Origin: JASHUC01 sp035606175
Lineage (GTDB): Bacteria; Pseudomonadota; Gammaproteobacteria; Steroidobacterales; Steroidobacteraceae
NCBI GenBank assembly: GCA_035606175.1
Contig: DATNFW010000033.1
Coordinates: forward strand, 25,765 to 89,764
Direction of reading: 5' to 3'
Length of the DNA stretch: 64,000 bases
Under the pieces are notes generated by a model. The model had not been told where the DNA came from. It searched no databases and saw nothing but the letters and a program-made list of their open reading frames with translations. Each line of letters begins with the position of its first letter. The first letter of the stretch is position 1. This document shows, piece after piece, positions 16,442 to 24,291 of this stretch. A program made the position numbers and the translations under genes.

Positions 16442-17743
16442 CTACTCGGAGGCCGTCGCCTCTCTGCCGCGGACCAGCGCCTCGGGATGGCGGTCGAGAT
16501 AGTCCGCGAGCGAGCGGATCGAGCGCGCGGCGTCGGTGATCTCCTTGAGCGTGCTCTCGAGTCCATTTTGCGCCGTAGAGCCGCTCACGAGCCCGTTTGC
16601 CGACTGCGCCGTGCGATCGAGATCGTCGGCCGCCTTGCGCAGGCTCTTGGTCGCGGCGGTGATCTGCGGGCCCGCCTTCGAGGTCATCTGCCTGATCTGT
16701 TTGAGAGCGGCGTCAGCCTCGCGGACCGCATCCTTCAGCTGCGGCGAGGAGACGATCCCATCGACGTGGTGCGTGATGTCGAGCACGTTCTGGCCGATCT
16801 GCTCGATCGGAACTTTCTTGAACCGGTCCACGATCGTGTTGAGCCCGCCGCCCGGGGCGGAGGGGATCTGCGGCAGTCCGTCCACCATGGCGAGCGTGGC
16901 TGCGGGAGCTCCGGGCACCATCTCGAGGCTGACGCTGTAGCTGCCGACGAGGGGCGGATCGCGCTCGAGCCGCGCGCGCAGTCCCTTGCCGATGAGCGTC
17001 TCGATCGCGCTCTGCAACGCCGCTGGGCTGTCGGGGCTCGCCGTGCCGTGGATGTGGAGCAGCGACGGATAGATCTCGAGGGTCGCGGGCGTTGCGATCT
17101 CACCCGTGCGGGCGTCGTAGCTGAAACCGGTCGAATGCACCTCTCCGATCGTGAAACCGTCGAGCGCGACGGGATCGCCGGTCTTGAGCGAGCCCACAGC
17201 TCCGCTCAGTGAGACCTCGTAGAGGACGGGCTGAGAGTTTGTGCCGGGGCCGATTGGTTTGCGCTCGAGCCCGATGAAGTGCGTGGTCTTCGCCCCCGTG
17301 CCCGGGTCCATCACGATCGTCGGGCCGGAGAGAATCGCCCCGAGGGATTGCGGGTTGCTCAAGCTCGGATTCGCGCCGCGCAGCCAGAAGCGCGTTCCCT
17401 TCCGCAGGAATTTGATTGCCGCCTCGTCGATCGATGCGGTGACGATCGCCGCCGTGCCGTTGTCGTTGAGCTTGACCTCCGTCACCTGACCGACGTTCGT
17501 GCCGCGGTAGACCACGTCCGTGTTGTTCACTTTCATCCCGTGCGCATCGGGGAAGCTGATGGTGATGTCCTCGCCCCCGCTCAGCAGGGCGCGCGCACCG
17601 AGCCATCCCACCACGATGAGCGCGGCAACCGGGATTGCCCAAATCCACCCCGGCCACCAGCCATGGCGCACGCGCGCTGCGACGCGGCCCGGCTCACCGG
17701 CCTGCTCGGGCGATCGATGCTCGTCGGAGTGCCGGTCGTTCAT
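16442..17743 (-). CDS. pqiB: PqiB-like MCE (MlaD) domain protein
   Basis: 433 residues: cytoplasmic start, one TM (WIWAIPVAALIVVGWLGA, about residues 34-52), then two MCE domains (from ITISFPDAHGMKVNNTDVVY and from VLYEVSLSGAVGSLKTGDPV) and a long helical C-terminus. MCE proteins form hexameric tubes carrying lipids between inner and outer membranes. E. coli PqiB has three MCE domains in about 546 residues, so this is a two-domain form. ATGA overlap with pqiA shows translational coupling. No pqiC follows; the next gene is gor on the other strand. Confidence 0.9.
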   Translation of the reverse strand: MNDRHSDEHRSPEQAGEPGRVAARVRHGWWPGWIWAIPVAALIVVGWLGARALLSGGEDITISFPDAHGMKVNNTDVVYRGTNVGQVTEVKLNDNGTAAIVTASIDEAAIKFLRKGTRFWLRGANPSLSNPQSLGAILSGPTIVMDPGTGAKTTHFIGLERKPIGPGTNSQPVLYEVSLSGAVGSLKTGDPVALDGFTIGEVHSTGFSYDARTGEIATPATLEIYPSLLHIHGTASPDSPAALQSAIETLIGKGLRARLERDPPLVGSYSVSLEMVPGAPAATLAMVDGLPQIPSAPGGGLNTIVDRFKKVPIEQIGQNVLDITHHVDGIVSSPQLKDAVREADAALKQIRQMTSKAGPQITAATKSLRKAADDLDRTAQSANGLVSGSTAQNGLESTLKEITDAARSIRSLADYLDRHPEALVRGREATASE

Positions 17744-18963
17744 GACGGCGGCGCTCCCCGGGTGTCCCACATCAGCCGCGGGTCGAAGGTGACCGAAGCG
17801 ACCATCGTGAGGAATGTCATGACCATGAAGGCCGTGGCCCCCCAACCCGCGGTGTCGGAGCCGAGCGCGCCGAAGTTGATGAGCGGAACGAAGAAGACGA
17901 TCGCGAAGGGATCGGTCTTGGACCAGCGGCCGGTCTCGGCGACGAGGCGCAGGACCTTGGTCTTCGCAACGAGATGCCGACGCGATCCGCGCCATGCAGA
18001 GAACACGCACCAGCCGATCGCAAGGATTTTGACACCGGGCGTCAGGATGCTCGTGCAGAACACGAGCGCGCCGAGCCCCCACTGTCCGGTTTTGAACAGG
18101 TCGGTGACGCCGGTGAAGATGGTGTAGCCCACCTGCGTTCCGAGCTGGTTGGACATGTTCATCGGATAGATGTTGGCCGGGAAGATCAGGATGAACGCGG
18201 TGGCGATGAGCGCCGCGGTCCAGGCGAGCGCGTCGGGCTTGCGCGCGCGCAGAGTCGCGCCGCATCTCGGGCAGGGCTTGCCTTCGCGCGCGAGCGGCTG
18301 CACGAGATCGCACGTGGTGCAGCCGACGAGCGGCTCGCCCTCGTGCGCTCGCGGATCAATGTGGGTCTCCCCGCCGATGGCACGCCAGACCGTACGCTTG
18401 TCGAGCGTTGCGCGTGCGAGCATGGTCAGGAGCGCCGCGGCGATGAAGCACTCGCCGCCGATCTGGATCGACAGGTGAGCCTGATTGATATTGATCAGGC
18501 GATAGAAGCCGACGCAGGCTGCAAGCAGGAACACATCGAGCATCGCCCAGGGGTCGAGCCACACCGCCCAGCGAAACGCGCGACCGAGCCACTTGGGCCG
18601 GCGTCCGAGCCGGATTGCGGCGAGCACCGCCGATAACAGACCGAAGCGCAGGAAGGGCAGCAGAACGACGAAAATCGCGCTGAGGCCCGCGAGCAGGATC
18701 CATCCGTGTCCCCAGAGCTGGAAGACGCCGGCCGCGATCACGTTCTGCGAGTGCATACCGAAGATGTCCACGCGGATGAGCGGCAGAACGTTGACGGGGA
18801 AGAGCAGCAGGAACGTCGCGACCGAACAGGCGAGCGCGGCGATGATGCTGCGACCGCTTCTCTTCTCGAGATCGCAATGGCAGCGAACGCACACCGCCGT
18901 GCTTCGGGAGGGCAGCGGAGGGATGTCCTCCAGCGTCCCGCAATCGGGGCACGCGATCGTCAC
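17740..18963 (-). CDS. pqiA: Paraquat-inducible protein A
   Basis: 407 residues, inner-membrane partner of PqiB in lipid transport for envelope integrity. Two PqiA modules, each a zinc-ribbon pair followed by four TM helices: CPDC...CVRC then TM from about residue 40, and CTTC...CPRC at about 215-232 then TM from about 245. Both modules carry the conserved FPVNVLPLIRVD / FPANIYPMNM motif. ATG at 18963. Separated by 97 bases from aroE upstream; this gap contains an 8-bp hairpin (19029-19052) without a U-tract. Confidence 0.93.
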   Translation of the reverse strand: MTIACPDCGTLEDIPPLPSRSTAVCVRCHCDLEKRSGRSIIAALACSVATFLLLFPVNVLPLIRVDIFGMHSQNVIAAGVFQLWGHGWILLAGLSAIFVVLLPFLRFGLLSAVLAAIRLGRRPKWLGRAFRWAVWLDPWAMLDVFLLAACVGFYRLININQAHLSIQIGGECFIAAALLTMLARATLDKRTVWRAIGGETHIDPRAHEGEPLVGCTTCDLVQPLAREGKPCPRCGATLRARKPDALAWTAALIATAFILIFPANIYPMNMSNQLGTQVGYTIFTGVTDLFKTGQWGLGALVFCTSILTPGVKILAIGWCVFSAWRGSRRHLVAKTKVLRLVAETGRWSKTDPFAIVFFVPLINFGALGSDTAGWGATAFMVMTFLTMVASVTFDPRLMWDTRGAPPS

Positions 18964-19060
18964 CTGGGTTGGTCCTGGCTGTTCTGCCGCGTCAACGTCG
19001 TCGATTCAACGCTGACAGTCTCCGGCTGGTTCCGGCGGCTCGCGGCCGGAACAGTCAGGC

Positions 19061-19927
19061 TCAGGCGCGTTGCGCGAGAAGCTCGAGCACGGGCGCGGTG
19101 CTCGGGCGCACCCCGCGCCAGATCTCGAAGGATTCGGCGGCCTGTTCGACCAGCATTCCCCAGCCTTGCACGGCGCGCCGACACCCGCACTCGCGCGACC
19201 ACGAGACAAATGGCGTGTCTGTCTTCGCGTAAGCCATGTCGTAGCAGATGGTCGCGGGGCCAACGGCGGCGCGCGGAATCGCAGGTACCTCTCCGCTCAA
19301 GCTTGCCGCCGTAGCGTTGAGGACGAGGTCGAACGGATCGGGTGGCAGCTCGTCGAAGCCGCATCCGCGTACGGTCATCCCTTGCGATCCAAATTCGCCC
19401 GCCAGCGCCCGCGCGCGCTCCGGCGCCCGGTTCGCGACGACCAGCAGGGCGGGGTCCGCCTCGAGAAGCGGTCCGAGCACACCGCGTGCGGCGCCGCCCG
19501 CGCCGGCGAGCAGGATGCGTGCGCCGGCGAGGCGGATCGCGAGGTTCGCGCGCAGGTCCGTGATGAGGCCAGCGCCGTCGGTGTTGTCGCCGCGGATGCG
19601 GCCGCGATCGAATGTCAGTGTGTTCACGGCCCCGGCGCGCGTTGCGCGCGCCGTCAGCTCCGCGGACAGCTCGGCGGCGGCCCGTTTGTGCGGGACCGTC
19701 ACGTTGAGTCCGCGTCCTCCGCGCGCCGCGAACTCGCGCACGAATCCGCTGAACCGCTCCGCCGCGATGTCGTGCGCTCGATAGACGAGCGCCTGCCGCG
19801 TCTCGCGCGCAAACGCTGCGTGGATGAAAGGCGACCAGCTGTGGGCGACCGGATGGCCGACGACTCCATACTCGTCAGGCTCGCCGTCCGCGCGTGCGCC
19901 GCTCTCGCGCTCGCGTGCGCCGCTCAT
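19061..19927 (-). CDS. aroE: Shikimate dehydrogenase
   Basis: NADPH-dependent reduction of 3-dehydroshikimate in aromatic amino-acid synthesis. 288 residues. Substrate site YGVVGHPVAHSWSPFIHAAF, catalytic lysine in LNVTVPHKRAA, RGDNTDGAGL, glycine loop LAGAGGAARGVLGPL, NADP-binding NRAPERARAL and the C-terminal VQGWGMLVEQAAESF. An N-terminal extension of about 18 charged residues precedes the core; a later start cannot be excluded. Its start overlaps the end of rlmJ by 4 bases. Confidence 0.95.
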   Translation of the reverse strand: MSGARERESGARADGEPDEYGVVGHPVAHSWSPFIHAAFARETRQALVYRAHDIAAERFSGFVREFAARGGRGLNVTVPHKRAAAELSAELTARATRAGAVNTLTFDRGRIRGDNTDGAGLITDLRANLAIRLAGARILLAGAGGAARGVLGPLLEADPALLVVANRAPERARALAGEFGSQGMTVRGCGFDELPPDPFDLVLNATAASLSGEVPAIPRAAVGPATICYDMAYAKTDTPFVSWSRECGCRRAVQGWGMLVEQAAESFEIWRGVRPSTAPVLELLAQRA

Positions 19928-20817
19928 CGATCTGGCTCCATGGGCACGAGTCTACAGCCGCCGGCACCGTGAGGATCGAGGAGCCTCTGCAGCTCCGGGA
20001 GCCACGCGCGCATGCGCTCGGCGAGCCCGAAAGGGGGATTCACGATGAGCAGCCCCGAGCCGTTGAGCGCCACGCGCGAGTCGCAGGGATGCAGCCACAG
20101 CTCGCTCGTCAGGGCCTCGCGTGCGATGCGCGGCCGCAGCGTAGCGAGCCATGCTGCCGTGTCGCGCGCATCTTTGATCGGGTACCACACGGCGAGGATT
20201 CCCGTCGCGAAACGGCGCAGGGCCTCGACGATCGCTGCGCCGACGCGCGTGGAGTCCTCGCGCGTCTGCTCGTACGGCGGATCGATGAGCGTGAGGCCGC
20301 GCCGCTCGCGCGGCGGCAGGAACGCCCGCAGCCGCTCGAATCCATCGCCCGTCTCGACCCGCACTCGCGCCTGCACCGGTACGGTCGCGAGGGCGCTCAC
20401 GGCGCGCTCGAGGGCGCTCGCCTCATCCGGGAGCAACTCGATCAGCGCCGCGCGGTCCTGCTCGCGCAGCTGCATCGCTGCGATGATCGGCGAGCCCGGG
20501 TAGGCATCGGTTGTGCCCGCACGTGCGCGCCAGCTTCTGACCGCCTGCGCATAGGCGATGAGCTCCGGATGCGGGCCGCCCGCAGCGGCGGGATCGGCCG
20601 CGGCACCGGCGGCGTGCGCAAGGACGCGTTCGATGGCCGCCGCCGAGGCACGCCCCTCGGCGGAGCGCGCGAGATCGTACGCGCCGCGCCCAGCGTGCGT
20701 CTCGAGGTAGAAGTATCCCTTGTCCTTGCGCGCGAGCGCCTGCAGCAGAGCGCAGAGCGCGACGTGCTTGTGTACGTCCGCGAAGTTGCCGGCGTGGAAT
20801 CGGTGGCGGTAGCGGAT
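19924..20817 (-). CDS. rlmJ: 23S rRNA (adenine2030-N6)-methyltransferase RlmJ, apparent ATC start
   Basis: 297 codons; E. coli RlmJ has 280. The conserved beginning RYRHRFHAGNFADVHKHVAL, GYFYLETHAGRGAY (SAM site), YPGSP, LREQDRAAL, LTLIDPPYEQ and TGILAVWYPIKD identify it. Between the topA stop TGA (20830-20832) and the conserved RYRHRF there is no ATG, GTG, TTG or CTG in frame; the codon at the expected Met position is ATC (20815-20817). GAGGG, overlapping the topA stop, lies 9 bases upstream, ideal for an SD serving that ATC. The next in-frame ATG (20475) would remove about 114 residues including the SAM site. Either a rare ATC start or a one-base sequence error (ATC for ATG). Confidence 0.88.
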   Translation of the reverse strand: MRYRHRFHAGNFADVHKHVALCALLQALARKDKGYFYLETHAGRGAYDLARSAEGRASAAAIERVLAHAAGAAADPAAAGGPHPELIAYAQAVRSWRARAGTTDAYPGSPIIAAMQLREQDRAALIELLPDEASALERAVSALATVPVQARVRVETGDGFERLRAFLPPRERRGLTLIDPPYEQTREDSTRVGAAIVEALRRFATGILAVWYPIKDARDTAAWLATLRPRIAREALTSELWLHPCDSRVALNGSGLLIVNPPFGLAERMRAWLPELQRLLDPHGAGGCRLVPMEPDR

Positions 20818-20829
20818 GGGCTCGCGCCC

Positions 20830-23679
20830 TCAGCGGACGCGCCGCGCGCCGGTTCGCCCCGTCTTGCGAGCGCCGCGCGGCCGCGCGGCCTTGCCTGCCG
20901 CTGCTTCGGCGGGAGAGCGACGCCCTGTCTTGGGCGCGCCCTGCCGTGTGGCCCGTGCGCCGCGCGCGCGCTTGCCCGCTTGACCGTCGGCACCTCCCGC
21001 GCCGTTGCCGGTCCGCACGGCTCCCCTCTTCGCCGTGCGCGCCGCGGCAGCGCGCGGTGTTTCGGGACGCGATGCTGCGCGCGGGCGGCGGGACGGCGTC
21101 GCGGTCGGCCGATGACGTCCGTGCGCAGCGGCATGTGCTCCGTGCGCTTCGTCGACTGGGGCGCCATTGCCCCCGGGCCGCCGCTCCGCACCCGCCTCGT
21201 GAGCGGCTGTCGCGGCACCCGCAGCGCCGGCGCCTCGTCCGCGTCCTGCGCCTGCAGCGCGCGCCGCTTGTCCCGCATGGCCTGCATGTCCTGCGCGCCC
21301 TGCTCGCCCGAACCGCCGGGGCCGATCCGGCGCCTGCGCGATGAGCTCTCGGCACTCCGCTTCGGTGAGCGACTTCGGATCGCGCTCTTTCGGGATCTTT
21401 GCGTTCTTGCGGCCGTCCGTGATGTACGGTCCGTAGCGTCCGTTCAGCACCTGAAGCCCGCCGCCGAAGTCCGCGATGATCCGGTTGGCATCCGCCTCCT
21501 GTTTGAGACGGATCACCTCGAGCGCTCGCTCGAGAGTGACCGTGTACGGGTCGTCGTCGCGCAGCGATACGTATTTGTCGCCGTATTTGACGTAGGGGCC
21601 GAAGCGCCCGATGTTCGCGACGATCGACTCGCCCGCCGCCGTCGCGCCGAGCGCGCGCGGGAGTTTGAAAAGCTCGAGCGCCTCGGCGAGCGCGATCGCG
21701 TCCATCTTCTGCCCGGGGCGCAGTCCTGCGAAACGCGGCTTCTCCACGTCCTCTTTGGAGCCGATCTGTACGAACGGCCCGTAGCGGCCCATGCGCACCG
21801 TCACGGGCTTGCCCGTCGCGGGATCGCGCCCGAGCTCGCGCGCCTGGGAGACCTCCTCGCGCGAGACGTTCTTGTCCGTCCTTTGCACGTCGCGAATGAA
21901 CGGTTTCCAGAACTTCTCGAGCGGCGCGGTCCAGTCCTCCTCGCCGCGCGAGACGGCATCGAGCTCGTCCTCCATGGCGGCGGTGAAGCCGTACTCGACG
22001 TATTTGTGGAAATGGTGCGTCAGGAAGCGGTTGACGATCTTGCCCACATCCGTCGGCACGAAACGCCGGCTGTCCATCTCGACGTATTCGCGATCCTGCA
22101 GGGTCGAGATGATCGTGGCGTAAGTCGAGGGGCGGCCGATGCCGTGCTCCTCGAGAGCCTTGACGAGCGAGGCCTCGGTGTAGCGGGGCGGAGGCTCGGT
22201 GAAGTGCTGCTCCGCGTGCACACCGAGCAGGCTCACGCGATCGCCCTCGGTCATCGCGGGCAGCGCGTGATCGTCGTCCTCGCTCTTTGCGGCCGCATCG
22301 TCCGAATCCTCCTGATAGACCGCGATGTAGCCGGGCTTCACGAGAGTCGAGCCGTTCGCACGCAGAAGGTGCCGCTCGGGTCCGTCGGCGCCTGCGAGCA
22401 GATCGACGGCGACCGTATCGAAAATCGCGTGGCTCATCTGCGAGGCGACCGCGCGGCGCCAGATGAGGGTGTAGAGGCGGAAGAGATCGCCGTCCAGCTT
22501 GCCCTCGATCTCCGCCGGCACGATGGCCGCGGAAGTGGGGCGGATCGCCTCGTGCGCCTCCTGGGCGTTCTTCGATTTCGTCTTGTAAATGCGCGGCTCC
22601 TCGGCTACCGCCTCGGCGCCGTACAGCCGGGCCGCGACCGAGCGGATATCGGCGATCGCCTCGGAGGCGAGCGAAACCGAATCGGTGCGCATGTAGGTGA
22701 TGAGGCCGACGCTGCCCTCCCCGATATCGACGCCCTCGTACAGCTGCTGCGCGAGGCGCATGGTGCGCCGCGCATTGAAGCCGAGCTTGCGAGCCGCTTC
22801 CTGCTGCAGTGTCGAGGTGGTGAACGGCGGCGCCGGATTGCGGCGTCGCTGCTTGCGATCGACGGCGAGCACGGTGAGCTCGCCGGATGCGGCGTCTTGC
22901 GCGGCACCCTGCGCGGGGCTTTGCGCGGGCTGATGGGCGGTGTGCCGCGTGGCGCTCGCCGCGATGATCGTGCGCTCGACCTCACGCGCCGTCGTCTCGT
23001 CCACGAAGCTGAACTGCTCCACCTTCTGGCCGCGGTACTCGATGAGCTTGATCGGAAAGCGCTGCGCCGAGTGCTCGCCCTCGCCCTCGAGCGTCCAGTA
23101 CTCCCGCGCCTGGAAGGCCGCGATCTCCTCCTCGCGCTCGCAGATCATGCGCAGCGCGGGGCTCTGAACGCGCCCTGCCGAGAGGCCGCGCCGCACCTTC
23201 TTCCACAGGAGCGGCGAAAGATTGAATCCGACGAGGTAGTCGAGAGCGCGGCGCGCCTGCTGCGCGTTCACGAGCTCCGCGGCGATGTCGCGCGGCTGGG
23301 CGACTGCGTCGCGAATCGCGTTCTTAGTGATCTCGTAGAAAACGACGCGATGGACCCGCTTGCCGCGGAGCTCACCCCGCTCCTCGAGGATCTCGGCGAG
23401 ATGCCAGGCGATCGCCTCGCCTTCGCGGTCGGGGTCGGTCGCGAGCAGCAGAGCCTTCGACTTGCGCAGGCCGCGGATGATGGCCTCGATGTGGCGCTCG
23501 CTCTTCTCGAGCACCTGGTATTGCATGGCGAAGCGGCGATCGGGATCGACCGCACCTTCCTTCGGCACGAGGTCGCGAACATGCCCGTAGGAGGCGAGCA
23601 CCTCGAAGTCCTTGCCCAGGTACTTCTTGATGGTGCGTGCCTTGGCGGGCGATTCCACTACGACCAGATTGTCGGCCAT
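20830..23679 (-). CDS. topA: DNA topoisomerase I
   Basis: 949 residues. Relaxes negative supercoils by single-strand passage. Toprim start VVVESPAKARTIKKYLGKDF, acidic triad region TDPDREGEAIAWH, active-site Tyr329 in LITYMRTDSVSLA, HEAIRPT and GIGRPSTYATIISTLQDR. After the core come several GRYGPFVQIG / GRFGPYVKYG / GRYGPYITDG repeats. There are no cysteine pairs, so the zinc-finger domains of E. coli TopA are absent. The last 180 or so residues are a low-complexity basic tail of Ala, Gly, Arg and Pro. The upstream leader carries two overlapping hairpins. Co-directional with rlmJ, whose SD overlaps the topA stop. Confidence 0.97.
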   Translation of the reverse strand: MADNLVVVESPAKARTIKKYLGKDFEVLASYGHVRDLVPKEGAVDPDRRFAMQYQVLEKSERHIEAIIRGLRKSKALLLATDPDREGEAIAWHLAEILEERGELRGKRVHRVVFYEITKNAIRDAVAQPRDIAAELVNAQQARRALDYLVGFNLSPLLWKKVRRGLSAGRVQSPALRMICEREEEIAAFQAREYWTLEGEGEHSAQRFPIKLIEYRGQKVEQFSFVDETTAREVERTIIAASATRHTAHQPAQSPAQGAAQDAASGELTVLAVDRKQRRRNPAPPFTTSTLQQEAARKLGFNARRTMRLAQQLYEGVDIGEGSVGLITYMRTDSVSLASEAIADIRSVAARLYGAEAVAEEPRIYKTKSKNAQEAHEAIRPTSAAIVPAEIEGKLDGDLFRLYTLIWRRAVASQMSHAIFDTVAVDLLAGADGPERHLLRANGSTLVKPGYIAVYQEDSDDAAAKSEDDDHALPAMTEGDRVSLLGVHAEQHFTEPPPRYTEASLVKALEEHGIGRPSTYATIISTLQDREYVEMDSRRFVPTDVGKIVNRFLTHHFHKYVEYGFTAAMEDELDAVSRGEEDWTAPLEKFWKPFIRDVQRTDKNVSREEVSQARELGRDPATGKPVTVRMGRYGPFVQIGSKEDVEKPRFAGLRPGQKMDAIALAEALELFKLPRALGATAAGESIVANIGRFGPYVKYGDKYVSLRDDDPYTVTLERALEVIRLKQEADANRIIADFGGGLQVLNGRYGPYITDGRKNAKIPKERDPKSLTEAECRELIAQAPDRPRRFGRAGRAGHAGHAGQAARAAGAGRGRGAGAAGAATAAHEAGAERRPGGNGAPVDEAHGAHAAAHGRHRPTATPSRRPRAASRPETPRAAAARTAKRGAVRTGNGAGGADGQAGKRARGARATRQGAPKTGRRSPAEAAAGKAARPRGARKTGRTGARRVR

Positions 23680-23681
23680 GA

Positions 23682-23708
23682 GTTTTTCGGGTCCTCGAAA
23701 CGAAAAAC
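23682..23708 (-). promoter_or_regulatory. topA leader hairpin adjoining the terminator
   Basis: GTTTTTCG and CGAAAAAC (arms at 23701-23708 and 23682-23689) pair with an 11-base loop that contains GAGGA, the only SD-like sequence before topA. One arm is the U-tract of the terminator immediately upstream, so the two structures are mutually exclusive. Confidence 0.4.
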
Positions 23709-23727
23709 CGCGGTTTCGGGCCGCGGT
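23703..23727 (-). terminator. Rho-independent terminator after smg
   Basis: On the minus strand ACCGCGG-CCCGAAA-CCGCGGT, a 7-bp GC-rich stem, is followed directly by a run of five T. It lies 28 bases after the smg stop and 24 bases before the topA ATG, so it would end the lysM-dprA-smg transcript or act as an attenuator for topA. Confidence 0.65.
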
Positions 23728-23754
23728 GCAAGCGATACGCCCGACCGGCCGCCC

Positions 23755-24282
23755 TCAGTGCGGGGGGCGCGGGGCCGATCCGAGCGCGAGGTCTTCCATG
23801 CGCGCGAACGCCTGGCCACCATCGGGCTGGCTCGACAGCACCATCAGCACCACCCATTTGAGCTGCTCGGTGTCGAGCTCGTCGGCATCGAGTGCGAGCA
23901 TGCGCTCGACCACGACCTCGCGCTGCTGCGGGGTGAGTACGCCCAAGCGTTCGAGCGTCATCAAGAAACCGCGGCACTCGGTGGAGAGCCGCGCGAGCTC
24001 GCACTCGGAGAAGATCCGCACGGCGCCCGCCGCGCCGCCGCGCACGCTGCCGCCGGCATCTGCCGAGCCGGAGAGCGCGGACGGGCCCGAACGATCGGGG
24101 CCGCAATTGGCAGCCTCGACGAGCGCGGCGAGCCAGTCGAGCGCACGCTCGACATGAGCGTGGCCGAATCCCGCGAGCTCGAGATCGCGAGCGAGATCGT
24201 CCCGCTCGAGCATCTCCGGAGCCTCATCGAGCATGTACCGGTCGAAGACGTAGATCAGGATGTCGAGAACACTCGTTGTCAT
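23755..24282 (-). CDS. smg: Smg family protein (DUF494)
   Basis: 175 residues from ATG 24282; a GTG two codons upstream is possible but the family normally begins like MTTSVLDILIYVFDRYM. Typical ending region LTPQQREVVVERMLALDADE, then LKWVVLMVLSSQP. Molecular function is not established; it is conserved between dprA and topA in many gamma- and beta-proteobacteria, as here. The middle (about residues 62-85) is Gly/Ser-rich and looks disordered. Nine bases separate it from dprA; a terminator follows it. Confidence 0.92.
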   Translation of the reverse strand: MTTSVLDILIYVFDRYMLDEAPEMLERDDLARDLELAGFGHAHVERALDWLAALVEAANCGPDRSGPSALSGSADAGGSVRGGAAGAVRIFSECELARLSTECRGFLMTLERLGVLTPQQREVVVERMLALDADELDTEQLKWVVLMVLSSQPDGGQAFARMEDLALGSAPRPPH

Positions 24283-24291
24283 CGGCACACT

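Noticed and set aside
19029..19052. Hairpin GTTCCGGC-N8-GCCGGAAC between aroE and pqiA as a terminator
   Set aside because: No U-tract follows on the minus strand. It is a real inverted repeat, but its role cannot be assigned.
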